A DNA stretch of 64,000 nt from Daphnia carinata (Eukaryota; Arthropoda; Branchiopoda; Diplostraca; Daphniidae). Location: positions 5,818,017 through 5,882,016 of the forward strand of contig NC_081339.1 in NCBI RefSeq assembly GCF_022539665.2, written 5' to 3'. The notes under the pieces are model-generated. The model worked only from the letters and a program-made list of their open reading frames with translations, was not told where the DNA came from and made no database searches. A program made the translations under genes and the position numbers. This document shows, piece after piece, positions 41,147-53,439 of the stretch (its first letter is position 1; each line of letters opens with the position of its first letter).

Positions 41147-41792
41147 CCCTTTTAGCAACAATGTGGAAACGGATTGAAAAAAAGTGAGAGCTTTTTTTTT
41201 TGTTTTTGTTTTTTTTTTTTCCACAGATTTAGTGTTGTTTCTCGAATTTGACGATGGCCGTCGTGAGAAATTGTTGGTGGTGAGATATCTCTGGCGGGCC
41301 CATTGGCTACACCCAATGCCGCAATCGTTTGCCATTGTCCAGATGGCAGCAGCTATCTCAAAAGAAGAAGATGATGGTCATTTTTTTTTTTTTTACATCG
41401 AGTCAGCAATGGAGAAATTTCATTTTGTTTTTGTTTTGGAGGGGGGGGGGGGGTTGGGAAGGAAGGAAGGGTAAAATTTAATATAAAAAAGAAAAAAAAG
41501 AAATGGGACTCGATGGCCGGAGGAGGTGGGGAGAGGGAGGGGTCCTGGGTGGCATCGGTTTTCCGTTCTGTTTGATGAAGGTTGTTGTTTTGTGTTTTGT
41601 TGCACGTCCTTTTCCGAAGAAGAAGAAGAAGAAGAAACGAGTCTAATAAATGCCTTTTGGTTTTTCGTTTTGTGGAAACAGGTTTTGCGTCGTTGCAGCC
41701 TGCTTGCTCGTCGATGAGTTGCAACAGCGGCCGCCGATGGTGAGATAAGAGAAAGAAAGAAAGAGAAGAGTGAAGAAAAGGAGACGCCGACG

Positions 41793-41817
41793 GTGTGTGT
41801 GTGTGTGTGTGTGTGTG
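41793..41817. repeat. (GT)n microsatellite
   Basis: About twelve GT dinucleotides lie roughly 100 bases before the acceptor of the first coding exon of the LIM-protein gene, close enough to affect splicing if its length varies. Confidence 0.85.
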
Positions 41818-41979
41818 ACGGACGTGGCATCAACGAACGACTCTATTCCTAACTGTTGTCAAGTCCATGCGTGATTGACATTCTGGCCGTCTCTCTCCTC
41901 CCAGTTTTCTCTTCATTTTCTAGCCGACTAGCGGAAACTAAAGAAGAAGAAGAAGAAGAAGAAGAAAACAATTAACGAC

Positions 41980-42100
41980 ATGCCTGGAACAGTGGACGAT
42001 GTGTGTGTGTCTCCCACGCCGACGGTTCTAAGCTCTTGTTCCACGTCTGGCGGCGGTGGTGGTGGTGGTGGTGGTGGTGGTGGTGGTGTTGGTGGTATTG

Positions 42101-42166
<66 letters not shown>

Positions 42167-43012
42167 GCAGCAGCAACAGCAGCAGCAGCGCAGTGGGCGA
42201 TGTTCACCTGTCTCCTGCTCCTGCTCCTGCTCGTGCGTGTTCGTCTTCCAGCTTGTCTTCGTCGCCCAATCAGCATCAGCTCGCATCCGAGTCGCAAGCC
42301 AATCGCGAATTCAAAGACTTTAACGGCATCCGCACGTGGAGCTCTCGCAACAGCAACTCGCGTTCGAGCAGCGCGCTGGACAGGCGCAGCGAGTCGAGCG
42401 AGAGTCTGGACAACCACTCGTCATGCAGCGCCAATGGCGGCCGACAGGTTTCTCATTCTCTTTCTTTGTTATTAGTGGCCTTTTGTTTGTTTGTTTGTTT
42501 GTCGAAACTTTGCAATTGTTAAGCTTGAAAACATTGCAAATGAACAGATGCACGACTTTTTCGGGTCGTCCGAGTACATCCCGACGCGCTCGACGAAAAC
42601 GGCGCCCAAAGTGGCCTACAATCCGATGCAATTCGTGAAAACGGGGCCGACGAAATTGGCGCAAACGGCGCACGAGCAACTCAAAAAAGCCGAGCAAGTG
42701 AAGAAAGTGCGCGAGACGAAGAAAGACGACGCCGAAGATTGGCAATCGGTTTGTTTTGTTTGTTTGTTTTTGTTTGTTTGTTTGTTTTTTCACATCGACA
42801 TTTCGGTCTCGTGACGTGAATTTCTTTGGCGCGTCATTTAGAATTTGGAAGGATGGAAATCCAGCCGGCGGAAGAGGCAAGAGCACGTCATCGAGCGAGT
42901 CACAGAGGTGAAACGGATGGAACAGGAAGAAGCGCTCAAAGCGTCGGAAGCGGCCACCAAACGTCTGATGGGCATTCGGTTCGATCTCATTCCGCATTCG
43001 CCTTTCATTTTG

Positions 43013-43043
<31 letters not shown>

Positions 43044-43832
43044 TGTCTTTTTTTCATCTCAACATGTTGGCATTGAATTTGCGTTTGGTTTTGGTTTTTG
43101 TTGTTTCCTGAAACGCCGCAGGGAGAAACGAGGCAAATTGTCGGCTTTGTACTCGGTCGAGGACAACGACGAAATCGAATTTCAAACGGCCGTCACGGCG
43201 TCGGCCACCGTCGACTCCTCTCCCGATTCGTCCGTTTTCGACGCAGACGAACACGTAAGCCATCCATTTGGCATTTTTCATTTCGACCGAGTTTGATTCT
43301 TCGGCCACGACTATTATTTGTTTTGTAAAAAAAAATATAAAAATAAAAAACAAAAAACAAAAAACAAAAAAAAAAAGGAGCCAGTCGATGCAAAGCCACG
43401 ACTGTCTGTCTGCGTGTGGCTTTGTGGTTTTCCCGCTGTTGGGATTAGCCATTCATTTTTGATTTGTGTCTCTTTTCTCGCGCAAATGAGCAGTCGATTT
43501 CTCAGGCGCATTCGGCTGCAGAAAAGGAGGCGGCGTCGATCACGACGGCACCCGCTGACCTGACGAGGCCACCACCACCGGCACGCCAATACACGTACGA
43601 GAAATCCATCGAAGATTACGTCAAATACTCGACGTCGGTCCTGTCGAAACAGCAACAGGAAACGACGAGCGTTGGCGCTGCCAGCCGCAAGATCGAAACG
43701 ACCACATGGACCAAATCCAGGTGCCTTTTTATTTTGATTTATTGATTTTTTTTTGTTTTTGTTTGTTTTTTTCTTGCTTGCTTTATCTTTACCCGCCCAA
43801 TTCGCACACATTGAAAACAGACGTAGATCGAA

Positions 43833-43868
<36 letters not shown>

Positions 43869-46800
43869 GGAAAAGAAACGTCTCTCTTGTTTTATATAGG
43901 CGTCATAAAAACGTGTCCAAATAAAGGAGATGAAGGGCGGAGGGACGCATCAGGTCATCGAAACCACAACGACCTTCCCCACTATTCATTTTATTGCCTT
44001 TACGTCTTTGACCCTTTATTTATTTATTTTTTATTTTCATTTTTTATTTTTTCATTTTTTCATTTTGAGAAACAAGACGTGCAATGTTGTCTCTACGTTA
44101 TTAAAATAAAAAAGAAAAGAAGCACTCGATTCGCGTACTCGTCGTCCTACCTAGGGCTGTCCCTGTCACATTCAAGTCGAATTCTATATCGAGATATGAT
44201 TTGTTTTTTTTGTTTGTTTTTTTTGCGTTTCTAGTTCGCATGTTGCCATCAGGACGGAGGAGAAGGAGGAGCAAGAGCAAGAGGAGCAGGAGCAGGAGCA
44301 GGAGCAGGAAGTGGCAGTGAAACGACAGGAGGTCACGAAGGTGGACGAGCGACAACCCGCCGAGGCGAACGACAGGAACAACAAGATGGCCGTGTCGGGT
44401 ATGCAAATGCCAAATACAAACACCCCCCCTCCCCGCTATGCTAATCTCACATTGACTAACCATTTGTTTGTTTTTTTTTTCCCCTGCCCCTTTTCCCTTT
44501 TTGATCTTGCAAATGAAATTGTGATCTCATTTTTTCGTTTTGGACCTCACCTTTCGTTTTGGATCTCACCTTTCGTTTTGGACCTCACCTTTCGTTTTGG
44601 ACCTCACCTTTCGTTTCCTTATTGGTTTTGACGCCATGTTCTGCTTTTGCACTGGCAGATAACGCCGATGTGCTGGTGGTGAAACGACGCTCCGTGTTTG
44701 AACGAGAACATTCGGCCGGCGTGTCGCGCGAGCCAGCCGATAAGGCCAGCGCGAACGCGGCCACCAATCGCAGGTCGGGCGAATTCTCGTCCACCTTCAA
44801 GAACCGATTGTCGACGTTCGAGTTGACGGAAGCGGCCACGGCCACCAACGCGACGGCGGCCGCACCCAGTCGCGTCACGCCAGACCGCCATCCGCATGTC
44901 AAGAACAAATTGGCCGCCTTTCATAAGGCGGCCGAGCCCACAACTGGCCCTGCACCTACCGCCAACATGCCTCCACTATCAGCAGCAGCATCAACAACAA
45001 CAACAACAACAACAGAGATGGAAGAGAAACCCAATTTCAAAGCGAAATTGGCCGCCTTCCGGCAAGTGGAGGAGAAGGCGTCGGCCAAAGGCATGCCGGC
45101 CACCAAGATGAACAAACCGGCCATTACGGCCGCCAAGCCGGTCATTGCGGCTCCAGCGAAAGCGACGCCGCCAATGCGCACGCTGCCGCAGCCAAGCGCA
45201 GCCCAGCCATGCGCAGCCCAGCCAAGCGCAGCCCAGCCAAGCGCAGCCCAGCCAAGCGCAGCCCAGCCAAGCGCAGCCCAGCCATCGCCGTCGCTGCCAT
45301 CGCCGCCTCTGCCTCCGCCACCGACGCCACCCACGACGACGACGCAAGAAGAAGAAACGTCACGTCGCAAGGTGGAAAAGATGGCGGCTATCCATCCGGA
45401 GCCGATTTACGCCAACTCGTCGGTGGCCATGTCCGGCTCGTCGTCGTCGTCGTCGTCGTCGTCGTTGTTGTTGTTGTCTTCGGGACACGAGCGAGTCGAA
45501 TCGCAAGCGCTTTACGCTTCAGCCCGTCACGGCGGTGCGCACCCGCATTTCGGGCCGGCCGGCGGAGGCGACGCCGAATCCTATTCGGACTGCACGGAAG
45601 ATGAAGGCATCCGCTCGTTGTCGCCTCACGGTGGCACGCCCTCGCCCACTTCGCCCACGCCCACGCCCACGCCGACGCAGACTCTCGACGACGAGCCATT
45701 GCCTCCGCCGCTTCCCTCGCATCCGCCCATTGGATATTCTCCGTACAGCTTCCAGCAACGGTATTGAACGTTTTTGTTTGTTTTTTTTCTTTTTCAATTT
45801 GATCTAATCAAAGATGTTTAACGTTGTGATTGTGGGCCGTCGGATGACAGGCAAATGGAACGCGAGGCCGACATTGCCGAATCGTCTTCACCTTGCGGCT
45901 CATCTGGGCCACCTCAAACGGCGTGGCTGCCTCCAGCGGAGGTACAGTTTCATATCTCCTGACTGAGAGCAACGAACGCGTAGTCGCTAGTTTCGTTTTT
46001 TTTTTTCTTTCTTTTTTTTTTACACCTTCCTTATTTTGTTTCCTTCCCCCCCTCCCCCCCCCCTTTCCTTTTTCTGGTCTTTTGGTGGCTCTCTTCCGGG
46101 GCTCTTGGAACGGAAATTCCTGTATCATTTTTCTCCCCCTGTTCCTGCACCTCTTCCTTGCACCTCTTCCTTACCTTTTGGTATTTTTATTTTTTTTTTT
46201 AAGTCATTATTATTTATTATTATTTCTTGATATTTAGTTTGTTTGTTTTTTTTCCATTTAATTTTTTTCATTCTTTTTTTTTTTTTTTTTTTCCTTACCT
46301 ATTTTTTTTTTTTTTTTGTTCCCCCTTGTTTCACACACGCACAACCTGTCACCACCCCCTCCCCCTCATTCTATTTTCCCAAACACACACAATCCCTTGA
46401 ATGCAACCCACGTGGTATCCGGTTTGTCTTTTGGCCTCTCGTCTGCACCTGTTGGGGGTTGCCCTACCTTGTTTGTCTTCATTTGGGGGGCCGGGCATGG
46501 ATGGCCGTGGGGTGAAGGCTCTTGTGTGGGACGATTGGGTAGACTTGGGCGCGGTCGTTCAGAACGCGGCTCCGCCTTCTGAGAAACCTCCTCCTCCTCC
46601 CCCGTCTCGTCCCATCCGACTGACACTCGTCTTGAGGTTGACATTGACGTTGTCGGCCAGCGTTCGACTCGTACGACTCCGACTCCTACCACTTGTTCTA
46701 CTACTACTACTACTACTACTACTCCTCCTCCTCCTACCACCACTTCCACTACTTCTACCACTTCTACGGCCGCTAGCCATCAACAGGTAAACAAATCTAA

Positions 46801-48865
46801 ACCAAAACACATTCTTTCCCAGCCACGTTGGTCTCTCTTTGATTTATCAGTGCAATCATTATTTATTTTTATTTTTTTTTTGGGGGGGGGGGGCGGGTTG
46901 ATTGATTTCTTGAAAATTGTGGGTGGTCTTGGATTTGAAGTGATGCAGGCAAGGCGTGCAATGAATGAAGGTTGCCAGGTTTTCCTGTAGATTTCATTTC
47001 TCACTGATTTCTCGAATGAAACTCTTTTATTTTATTTATTGATTTTTTTTTTTTTCCTGGTCTATCCCCTCTATTTATCCTCCATGTTGTCCAACTGTAT
47101 TTAGACTTGTAGGTTGGCCTCTTTTGTTTTTTGTTTGGGTTTTCGAACGCCACTTGTTTGGTCCTATTTTCACGGTCGATTTTGCTTCCTTTTCATTTTT
47201 TTTTTTTTTTTTGTATTCGAGTTGTTTGGTTTCCACTTTGGGCTGTTGGTATTCGAGTTCTCTCGCTACAAGTTCTCCCACATTCATTTTGGAAACGTAT
47301 GATTTTTTTTTTGGGAGGGGGGGGGGGAGAGGACCTCTTTATTGGTTGAGTGTGGTTGAGGATAATGCGTTGTGGAAGACGGGCAATGTCCTCTTATCCC
47401 CTCTTTTGCTATTCGAAAACAAAACGCGCACCTTACAGTTGGAAACAAAACCCATATGTCTAATCGATGGTGTGTACGTTGCGTTTTTTTTTTTTTTGTT
47501 TCTTTTATTTATTGGATTTTTTTTGTTTTTGTTTTTTTTTGTCTTCTGAAAATAAAAACAAACGAAACAAATGTAGGTGACTCGACGAGAACATGAACGC
47601 ACTGGTGGAATGGAACCGGCCGGCATACGCCAAGAATTGCGCAAACGTCGCTCGGATTTCCTCGGCTTCGATGTCAATGCCATGGAAGACGGTAATTTCT
47701 TATTCATTCATTCATTTTTTTTTTTTCTCATTCAAATCCACATTTTTAATTTCTGAAAAAAAAAACAAAAAAACAAAAAAAAAACAACGACAGATGCCAA
47801 AGAACTGGCGGACGCGATCCCTCCGCCGCCCGACTTGAAAACGCTTTTGCGCAACTCGGCCACCGATTACAGGGCGTGTGAATTCGGCCTGGCCGAATGG
47901 CAACCACCGCGCGAGGAAGAGCTGGCCCGTAAAGAGCGCGAAATCATCGAAACGCTGGAAAAGGAGGAAAAGGAACGATCGGCTTCGGTCGCCGCCGCCG
48001 CCTCCTCCTCCTCCTCCAGCAGCGGCGGCCTTCACAACACGAGCGTCGCCTCCGACAACGGACACGGCGTCGAGTACGAAATGACGGCCGAAATCGATCA
48101 GCTGGCCCGCGAGTGGCAGACGGGCTCGAGCGTGCGCGGCAGGATGTCGTCGTCCAAGTTGCAGTCGCCGCCGCCGCCGCCGCCGCCGCAAGAGCAAATG
48201 CCTTTCCTCCGGCCGGAAGGAGAAGCGAAGCAACAACTGTTGCACGTCGACGTCAGTCATGCAACCAATCGCCAACAGATGGCGCAGCAGTCGACGCTCG
48301 TTTCGCCCTCTTCCTCGTCGTCGTCGTCGTCGGTTGCCAGCGGACGGGTGCAAGTCGACACCACCAAGTTGGGCTCTTGCTCGACGTCTGCTCAGCTAAC
48401 GCCACAACAACAACAACAACAACAACAGTCGCAGTTGTCTCCGCCTAAACCGAGCCGCTTGAGCGCCGCACCCAAACCGAAACTGCACGACGGCGAAGCG
48501 TGGATGGCCAAGCGCAAAGTGGCTTCCGAAGGAGGAGGAGGTGGTGGTGGTGTTAGTAGTGGTGGCTCCGCCGCCGCCGCCGCCGCAACAACAGGTGCGC
48601 CAGCAGCCGGACGCAAGGACGTTTCGCGCCATTGGCTCATCCAGGAAGCGGAACAGAGGCGCATCGACGCCATGCAGGAACGCAATTACTCGCCGTCGTC
48701 TTCGGCCTCGTCTTCGTTGCAGTTCACGCCGCCCGTCCGTTCGTCCCTTCAGCCGTCGTCCACTCAGAACCAGCAATCGAATTCGCTGCCAGCCCCCGCC
48801 CTGGTCCAACAGCCGTCGTCCGTCAGCAACAACAGTTTCAACAACAACAACCACAGCAGCAGCAG

Positions 48866-48896
<31 letters not shown>

Positions 48897-50195
48897 GTTG
48901 GCACCAACGGCTTGATGGCTGGCATCTCAGACGGCAGTCACTGGATGTCGCGCTCCTCTTCCTCGACGTCGGTCGACAAGATGTCGGACTTGCGCATGTT
49001 GGGCGCCACCGGCAAAGGCATGGATCACTCGTTCCGCTCCACGTCCAGCCTCGGCTCGTCGCCTACACCCCGCCCGCTCTACGTCAATCAGGAGGAGATT
49101 TTGGAGTACGCCGATTTCACGGGCGCGCCGCACACGGCGCCACCTGTCTGGCAGGTGCGCTCGCTCGTCTCGTCCGGCTCGATGGATCAACTGCCCAGCA
49201 TCCACCAGCACCACCACCAGCACCACCAACACCACCACCACCACCACCTTCACGGCGGTGGTGCGCCATTTGCGCCGTCCAGGCCGGCCAAGAGCCAATC
49301 GCAGACGCTGCCGCTGATGTCGTCTGCTTCCTGCTCGTCCATGCAGCAATTCAGCGGCAGTGCGGCCCAGACGCAGCCGTCCTGGCGATCCACCCATCCG
49401 CCAGAGACGGAAAAGGAGCCCATCGCCCCTCTTCCTCATTCGGTAACTTTCGGCCTCAAACAATCCCTAAGAATTTCTGTTGATTTTTTTCCAATTATCT
49501 CTGTCCAGGTGATTACGACGCTGACGCAGAGGATGACGCAACGGAACAACAATAATAACAACAATGCCAATTACGGCGATTACATGAACGTCCAGGAAGC
49601 GACGAAAGCTCAACAACAACAACAACAACAACAGTCGGCTGTCGTATCGACAACGCGAGCTGGACCGCAAGTGCCGGCTCACAAACCGGCCAATTACAGA
49701 CACCCGTCCGTGGTGGGACCCAGTCATTCAGCTCCCGTTCACTCTTCCACCGTGAGTAGCATCAGCGTCCACCAGTCGCTGCAGCAGAACAACAACGACC
49801 GTATGCTCAGCGTCAGCGGCAAGAAAAAGTGCTCCCTCTGCCAAGAGGAATTGGGTGACTGCAATCTCGTAGTTTTATTCCATTCTTTGCCCGTCAATTT
49901 CATCGTCTTTTCCCCCTTTGACATTGATGGACGAAACAGGTCGAGGCGCGGCCATGATCATCGAAAGTCTACGTCTCTTTTATCACATCAACTGCTTTCG
50001 TTGCTGCGTCTGTGGCATTGCGCTGGGCAACGGCACGGCCGGCACCGACGTCCGAGTTCGTAACAACAACCTGCACTGTCACGATTGCTACTCTAACGAC
50101 GACGGTAACACGCTTTTGTGCGGGATGATTTTGATTCTTAATTGAATAACGGCGTCTCTTATTGCGAAACAGGTCTCAAGTTCAGCAAAGTGTGA
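41980..50195 (+). CDS. smash: LIM-domain protein, Smallish/LMO7/LIMCH1-like
   Basis: Fourteen coding exons: 41980-42447, 42548-42748, 42842-42978, 43122-43254, 43494-43720, 44235-44398, 44659-45760, 45851-45941, 46637-46786, 47577-47691, 47794-49442, 49509-49854, 49940-50104 and 50173-50195. They join to 1656 residues. The C-terminal LIM domain is complete: zinc ligands C1587, C1590, H1610, C1613, C1616, C1619, C1641, C1644, with GAAMIIESL and RNNNLHC as in LMO7/LIMCH1. Drosophila Smallish, LMO7 and LIMCH1 act at adherens junctions and in actomyosin regulation. A second family block is [20 protein letters not shown] followed by [11 protein letters not shown]. Between these, long disordered Ser/Asn/Gln/Pro/His tracts dominate, with three copies of a K-L-x-x-F motif and a six-fold AQPSA repeat. 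No calponin-homology domain is seen. The start of the 46637 exon is the least certain; an acceptor 44 bases further on also fits. Other isoforms are likely. Confidence 0.88.
42055..42190. repeat. Coding (GGT)n and (AACAGC)n trinucleotide/hexanucleotide array
   Basis: Within the first coding exon of the LIM-protein gene, a (GGT)n run codes for about 13 glycines. After a short VGGIG spacer an (AACAGC)n run codes for alternating Asn-Ser, grading into Ser. The array is in frame with the start and contains no stop. Its purity implies active slippage and probable length variation. Confidence 0.9.
43837..43865. repeat. (GA)n microsatellite in intron
   Basis: About fourteen GA dinucleotides lie in the intron between the 43494 and 44235 exons of the LIM-protein gene. 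Confidence 0.85.
44541..44618 (+). repeat. Short direct repeats in intron (GGACCTCACCTTTCGTTTT)
   Basis: A 19-base unit, G-G-A-(C/T)-C-T-C-A-C-C followed by TTTCGTTTT, occurs about four times head-to-tail in the intron before the 44659 exon of the LIM-protein gene. The copies are nearly identical. Confidence 0.8.
45193..45290 (+). repeat. Coding 15-base tandem repeat (AQPSA units)
   Basis: A 15-base unit (CAGCCAAGCGCAGCC type) is repeated about six times in the 44659-45760 exon. It encodes A-Q-P-S-A repeats with one Cys variant. The copies are almost identical at the DNA level, which points to recent unequal crossing-over. Confidence 0.88.
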
Positions 50196-51107
50196 GCAGC
50201 GGCGTCAATACTTAACACCAGTTCTTTCTTTCCTTTTCTGATATTCATCTGAAGAAAACGAAAGAGGGAGGACATGAACAGTCGACATTATTTTCTATCC
50301 ATCAAACGCTTTATTAGAGCCTTCCCCTTTACTCGTTTTCCATTACGATGATTCAATTCAAACCATTTCAGTTGACACGACGCCCCCCCTTTTTTTTTTT
50401 TAATGCGACCTGTGATTTTTTTTTTCAATCGGTTTATTAATTTCTTCGTCAGATTCAAAGTTCTAATCAAGGTCTAGCCTTGCTTACTCTTCCTTTTTTT
50501 TATCCCCCAGTTGATTATATATACATATATATATATGTTTTTTTTCCCCCTTCTTGCTCCGCTGTCTGTTTTCTTTCCTTTGGCATTTCCTAGAACAACT
50601 TTCTTCCTTACTGCCTTTCATTCTTATATTTAGTACTACCAGTCTCAATCGTGTTCCTGCTGACGCGCGCGTGTGTTTTTTGTATGCCTTTGTGCGTGTC
50701 CACCTCCCCCCCCCTCCAATGTGTAATTAACTCAACAAAAAGGAAAGCTTTAGGTGAAAAAGAAACAAAGGCGAAGCTGACAAACAAAGGACATGAAACA
50801 AAACAAAAAAAAATCAACAAAACCATTATGAAATAACCAAGTATTTTCTGGTAGCTGTCTTCTCTCTCTCTCTCTCTCTCCTTTTCTGTTGATTTTCTAT
50901 TTTACATTTAGTGTATGTGTACAGCTCTCATGTTTGTGCGTCTCCTTGTAATCCTCATCATTTAAGCTTTTATTCCTACCCCCAACTCGCCCTCCCCTGA
51001 AAGACAAAGTATACAAATTTATCCAACTACACCGGCATCAGTATTGCAACGGTCATTGTCAATCACAACCAACACAACAAAAAAAAAAACATGAAAACAA
51101 TACCAAA
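50196..51107. other. Convergent 3' regions of smash and MRI1
   Basis: About 0.9 kb between the stop codons of two convergent genes. It should be mostly 3' UTR. It contains poly-T and poly-A runs, a TA repeat near 50516-50538, a CT repeat near 50861-50880 and an AT-rich right half. No coding exon is seen. Confidence 0.6.
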
Positions 51108-52241
51108 TTACTGAGGTGGAGCTAGTTGGTCAGCTTTGAAAACGCCTTTCTCCGTGATGATGCCACCGGTTATCAGTTCGGCTGGAGTGACATCGAATCC
51201 AGGGTTCCAGCAATTGATCCCGGCTGCGGCGGTACGTAGGGAACCCGTGTGCGTCATTTCCGAATGAGGACGCTCTTCGATGGGAATGGACCGACCATTT
51301 GGAATTTGAAAATCTATCGACGAAAATGGAGCCGCCACGTAGAAGAGGACGTCGTGGCTCTTGGCTAGTACGGCCAGCTGATAGGTTCCTATTTTGTTAG
51401 CTGTATCGCCGTTGGCCGCCACCCGGTCGGCACCGACGATGACAGCATCAATCTTGAACTGCTTCATAGCTGCAGCCGCCATGCTATCGCAAACGAGAGT
51501 GGCAGGGATCTTTTCGTACACCAATTCGAAAGCAGTCAGCCGAGAGCCCTGATTGTAAGGTCTGGTCTCTGTGCAGTAGACTTGGTCCAATTTGCTGGCT
51601 TTGTGTAGGCTGCGAATGACTCCCAGGGCAGTGCCGTACCCTGCTGTTGCCAGCGATCCTGTGTTGCAATGGGTCATGATTCTGATCTTGTCTTTGGTTG
51701 CCGTTTTCTTCATTACGTCGTTAGCTCCGTGCTCCCCTATGGCCAGATTATCTGCCATGTCATTGGCTAGCGTGGCTTCCAAACTTTTAACGACTGCATC
51801 TTTGGCTTCGGCCACATTTACTAAAGTGTTGGCGGTAAGTTGAGTGCACAGCTTGACGCAGGCCTCTGCGGCCAACTGCATGTTTACGGCTGTTGGTCTC
51901 GAAGTTACCAGGTAGTCCAGTTTTTCTTTGACCAAACGACAGAGCTCTTCCTTGGTATCTGGTGCTGCCAACTTCCTCAATTCAGCAGCCAAACTCAGGC
52001 AACCTACGATAGCAATGGCCGGAGCTCCGCGGACCTAATCCAAATATGTTGACCGAAAGCGTTACATTCAAAAGCACACTGCACAATTATCCAAGTTGAA
52101 CGTTACCTTCATTTCACGAATGGCTGCCCAAGCATCTTCTACATTGAAAATTGGGATGAAAGTACAAGATTCCGGCAGTAGCAGCTGGTCGAGAATTTCT
52201 AATTGACCATCATTGTATTTGATAGCCTGAAGTGTTGCCAT
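51108..52241 (-). CDS. MRI1: Methylthioribose-1-phosphate isomerase
   Basis: Two coding exons on the minus strand (52107-52241 and 51108-52034) give 353 residues, close to the 369 of human MRI1. The enzyme converts 5-methylthioribose-1-phosphate to the ribulose form in the methionine salvage pathway. Family marks are [20 protein letters not shown] at the start, [11 protein letters not shown], the catalytic-cysteine segment [19 protein letters not shown], the catalytic-aspartate segment [19 protein letters not shown], and [21 protein letters not shown] near the end. These active-site signatures separate it from the related eIF2B regulatory subunits. The single intron is 72 bases. The gene is convergent with the LIM-protein gene, and its promoter region borders the repeat-rich block to the right. 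Confidence 0.96.
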
Positions 52242-52366
52242 CGTTCTCCAATCAGTTTTATTGCCGGTCCGACGTGGACAGCAGACGAATTTTAAATGTC
52301 TAATTTGCTATGTTTACTTTACTACAAAGCGATAGGGGTCGCCAAAATCTTGAGACATCTAGCGGA
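52242..52366 (-). promoter_or_regulatory. MRI1 upstream region
   Basis: Only about 125 bases lie between the MRI1 start codon and the left arm of a large inverted repeat, so the core promoter and 5' UTR must be here or inside the repeat. A diverged inverted copy of part of this stretch seems to occur at about 61394-61500. No TATA box is visible. Confidence 0.4.
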
Positions 52367-52879
52367 CAAAGTCCAACGGCCGCCAGATGTCCCAAATCAT
52401 TGTTATGAAAAGTTGTATCAGAATTGTGCTTGTGCTGTAGGTTTTTATTTAACAATAATGTAAACTTATGAATGTAATCGTGTGAAGTTAATTAATTCTG
52501 ATGGATATCAAATAAAGGTGAGTGTTTTGAAATATTTGCTTGGATTATTATGTGTATGGTATTGCTTTAAAGTGGTATATGAGTCATACCTGAAAACTGA
52601 ACTTCAACCACTTTAAAAGGCCATGTTATGTTCATTTACTATAGTTAACGTTTGAAACTGCCCAGATCTTCTATACCTTGCAAAGAAGAACATAGTTCAT
52701 TTTTTAAATTTTCTAAATTTTAACTTTCAGTAAAACTTCCGGTTTGAAAATGCTTAATAACTCACTATCTATCGGTCTGAATGAAAAAAGAACCACATTT
52801 TCGTAATCCTCGTGAAATTTGGGGTCGAATCCATGTGTCAGTAGGAAATACCCGAAAATCGTCAAAAATCGCAAATTTC

Positions 52880-52897
52880 CCTGAACTATAGTTCAGG
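52880..52897. repeat. Perfect 18-base palindrome in inverted-repeat arm
   Basis: CCTGAACTATAGTTCAGG equals its own reverse complement. It is retained in the right arm near 59162-59180. A second small palindrome, AATCGCGATT, lies just beside it. Confidence 0.9.
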
Positions 52898-53439
52898 AAA
52901 AATCGCGATTTTGGCCAAATTGGACTTTTTGCCAAAAACAGGTCAAAATAGGTCAGACACACCTTAAAGTTCACGAGCATCACGAAAATCACATTCGTTT
53001 TGTTGTGGGCCCAGTATTTCTGGAGATACAGGCTACTTCCGGTCACTTCCGGTAATTTTTTTTTTTTTTCAACTTTGCAAAAACTAAAAAATGAACATTA
53101 ATATGCCAAACATTTTAAGCATTTTGATCATACATGAAATGGTGTAGTGGCTTCTTTCGTGCTTGTTTTGTTATTTTACTGTTGGTTGATCGTGCAAATT
53201 GATATACTTATGACACAACTACTTCGTTAACAGAGACTACTAGCATTATGTATCACGCTAATGGGAAGGTATACCTGGTAAATATAGATCATAGCATGAA
53301 GATATACCACATACTATTATTATAACCTTATCATGCACGGCCATATGATATACAGTCAGGTTTCAAAATAAGCCCGACTTTTTCTTATTTTACGTTACGC
53401 TGTAGCGTATTAGCACGCTACAGGAAATTGCGGAATAAT

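Larger units (their letters stand above)
35708..41923 (+). other. Long low-complexity first intron (inferred)
   Basis: About 6.2 kb without a supported gene. It is packed with poly-T and poly-A runs (for example near 35990, 40080, 40443 and 41119-41147). It also holds GT repeats (35772-35801, 37206-37220, 39065-39092, 41793-41817), a CT repeat (37031-37054) and CA runs (36229-36243). Open frames here are low-complexity artefacts (phenylalanine or lysine runs). The intron status follows from the donor at 35708 and the acceptor at 41923. It may hide enhancers or alternative first exons, none of which I can recognise. Confidence 0.45.

Noticed and set aside
41972-42286. Minus-strand and alternative-frame open reading through the (GGT)n/(AACAGC)n array (poly-Cys, poly-Gln, poly-Leu)
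   Set aside because: They are shadows of a repeat lacking stop codons; the plus frame with the start at 41980 joins properly to the next exons.
46584-46790. Proline/leucine-rich frame starting at 46570 as the coding exon of the LIM gene
   Set aside because: Its phase does not match the next exon at 47577. The frame ending in SHQQ with acceptor after CTTGAG (46636) joins both neighbours in phase 0.
47712-48353. Long minus-strand open frame of about 213 codons
   Set aside because: It is antisense to the large exon of the LIM-protein gene, whose frame is supported by splicing and family matches; the minus peptide is Arg/Ala/Gly-rich shadow.
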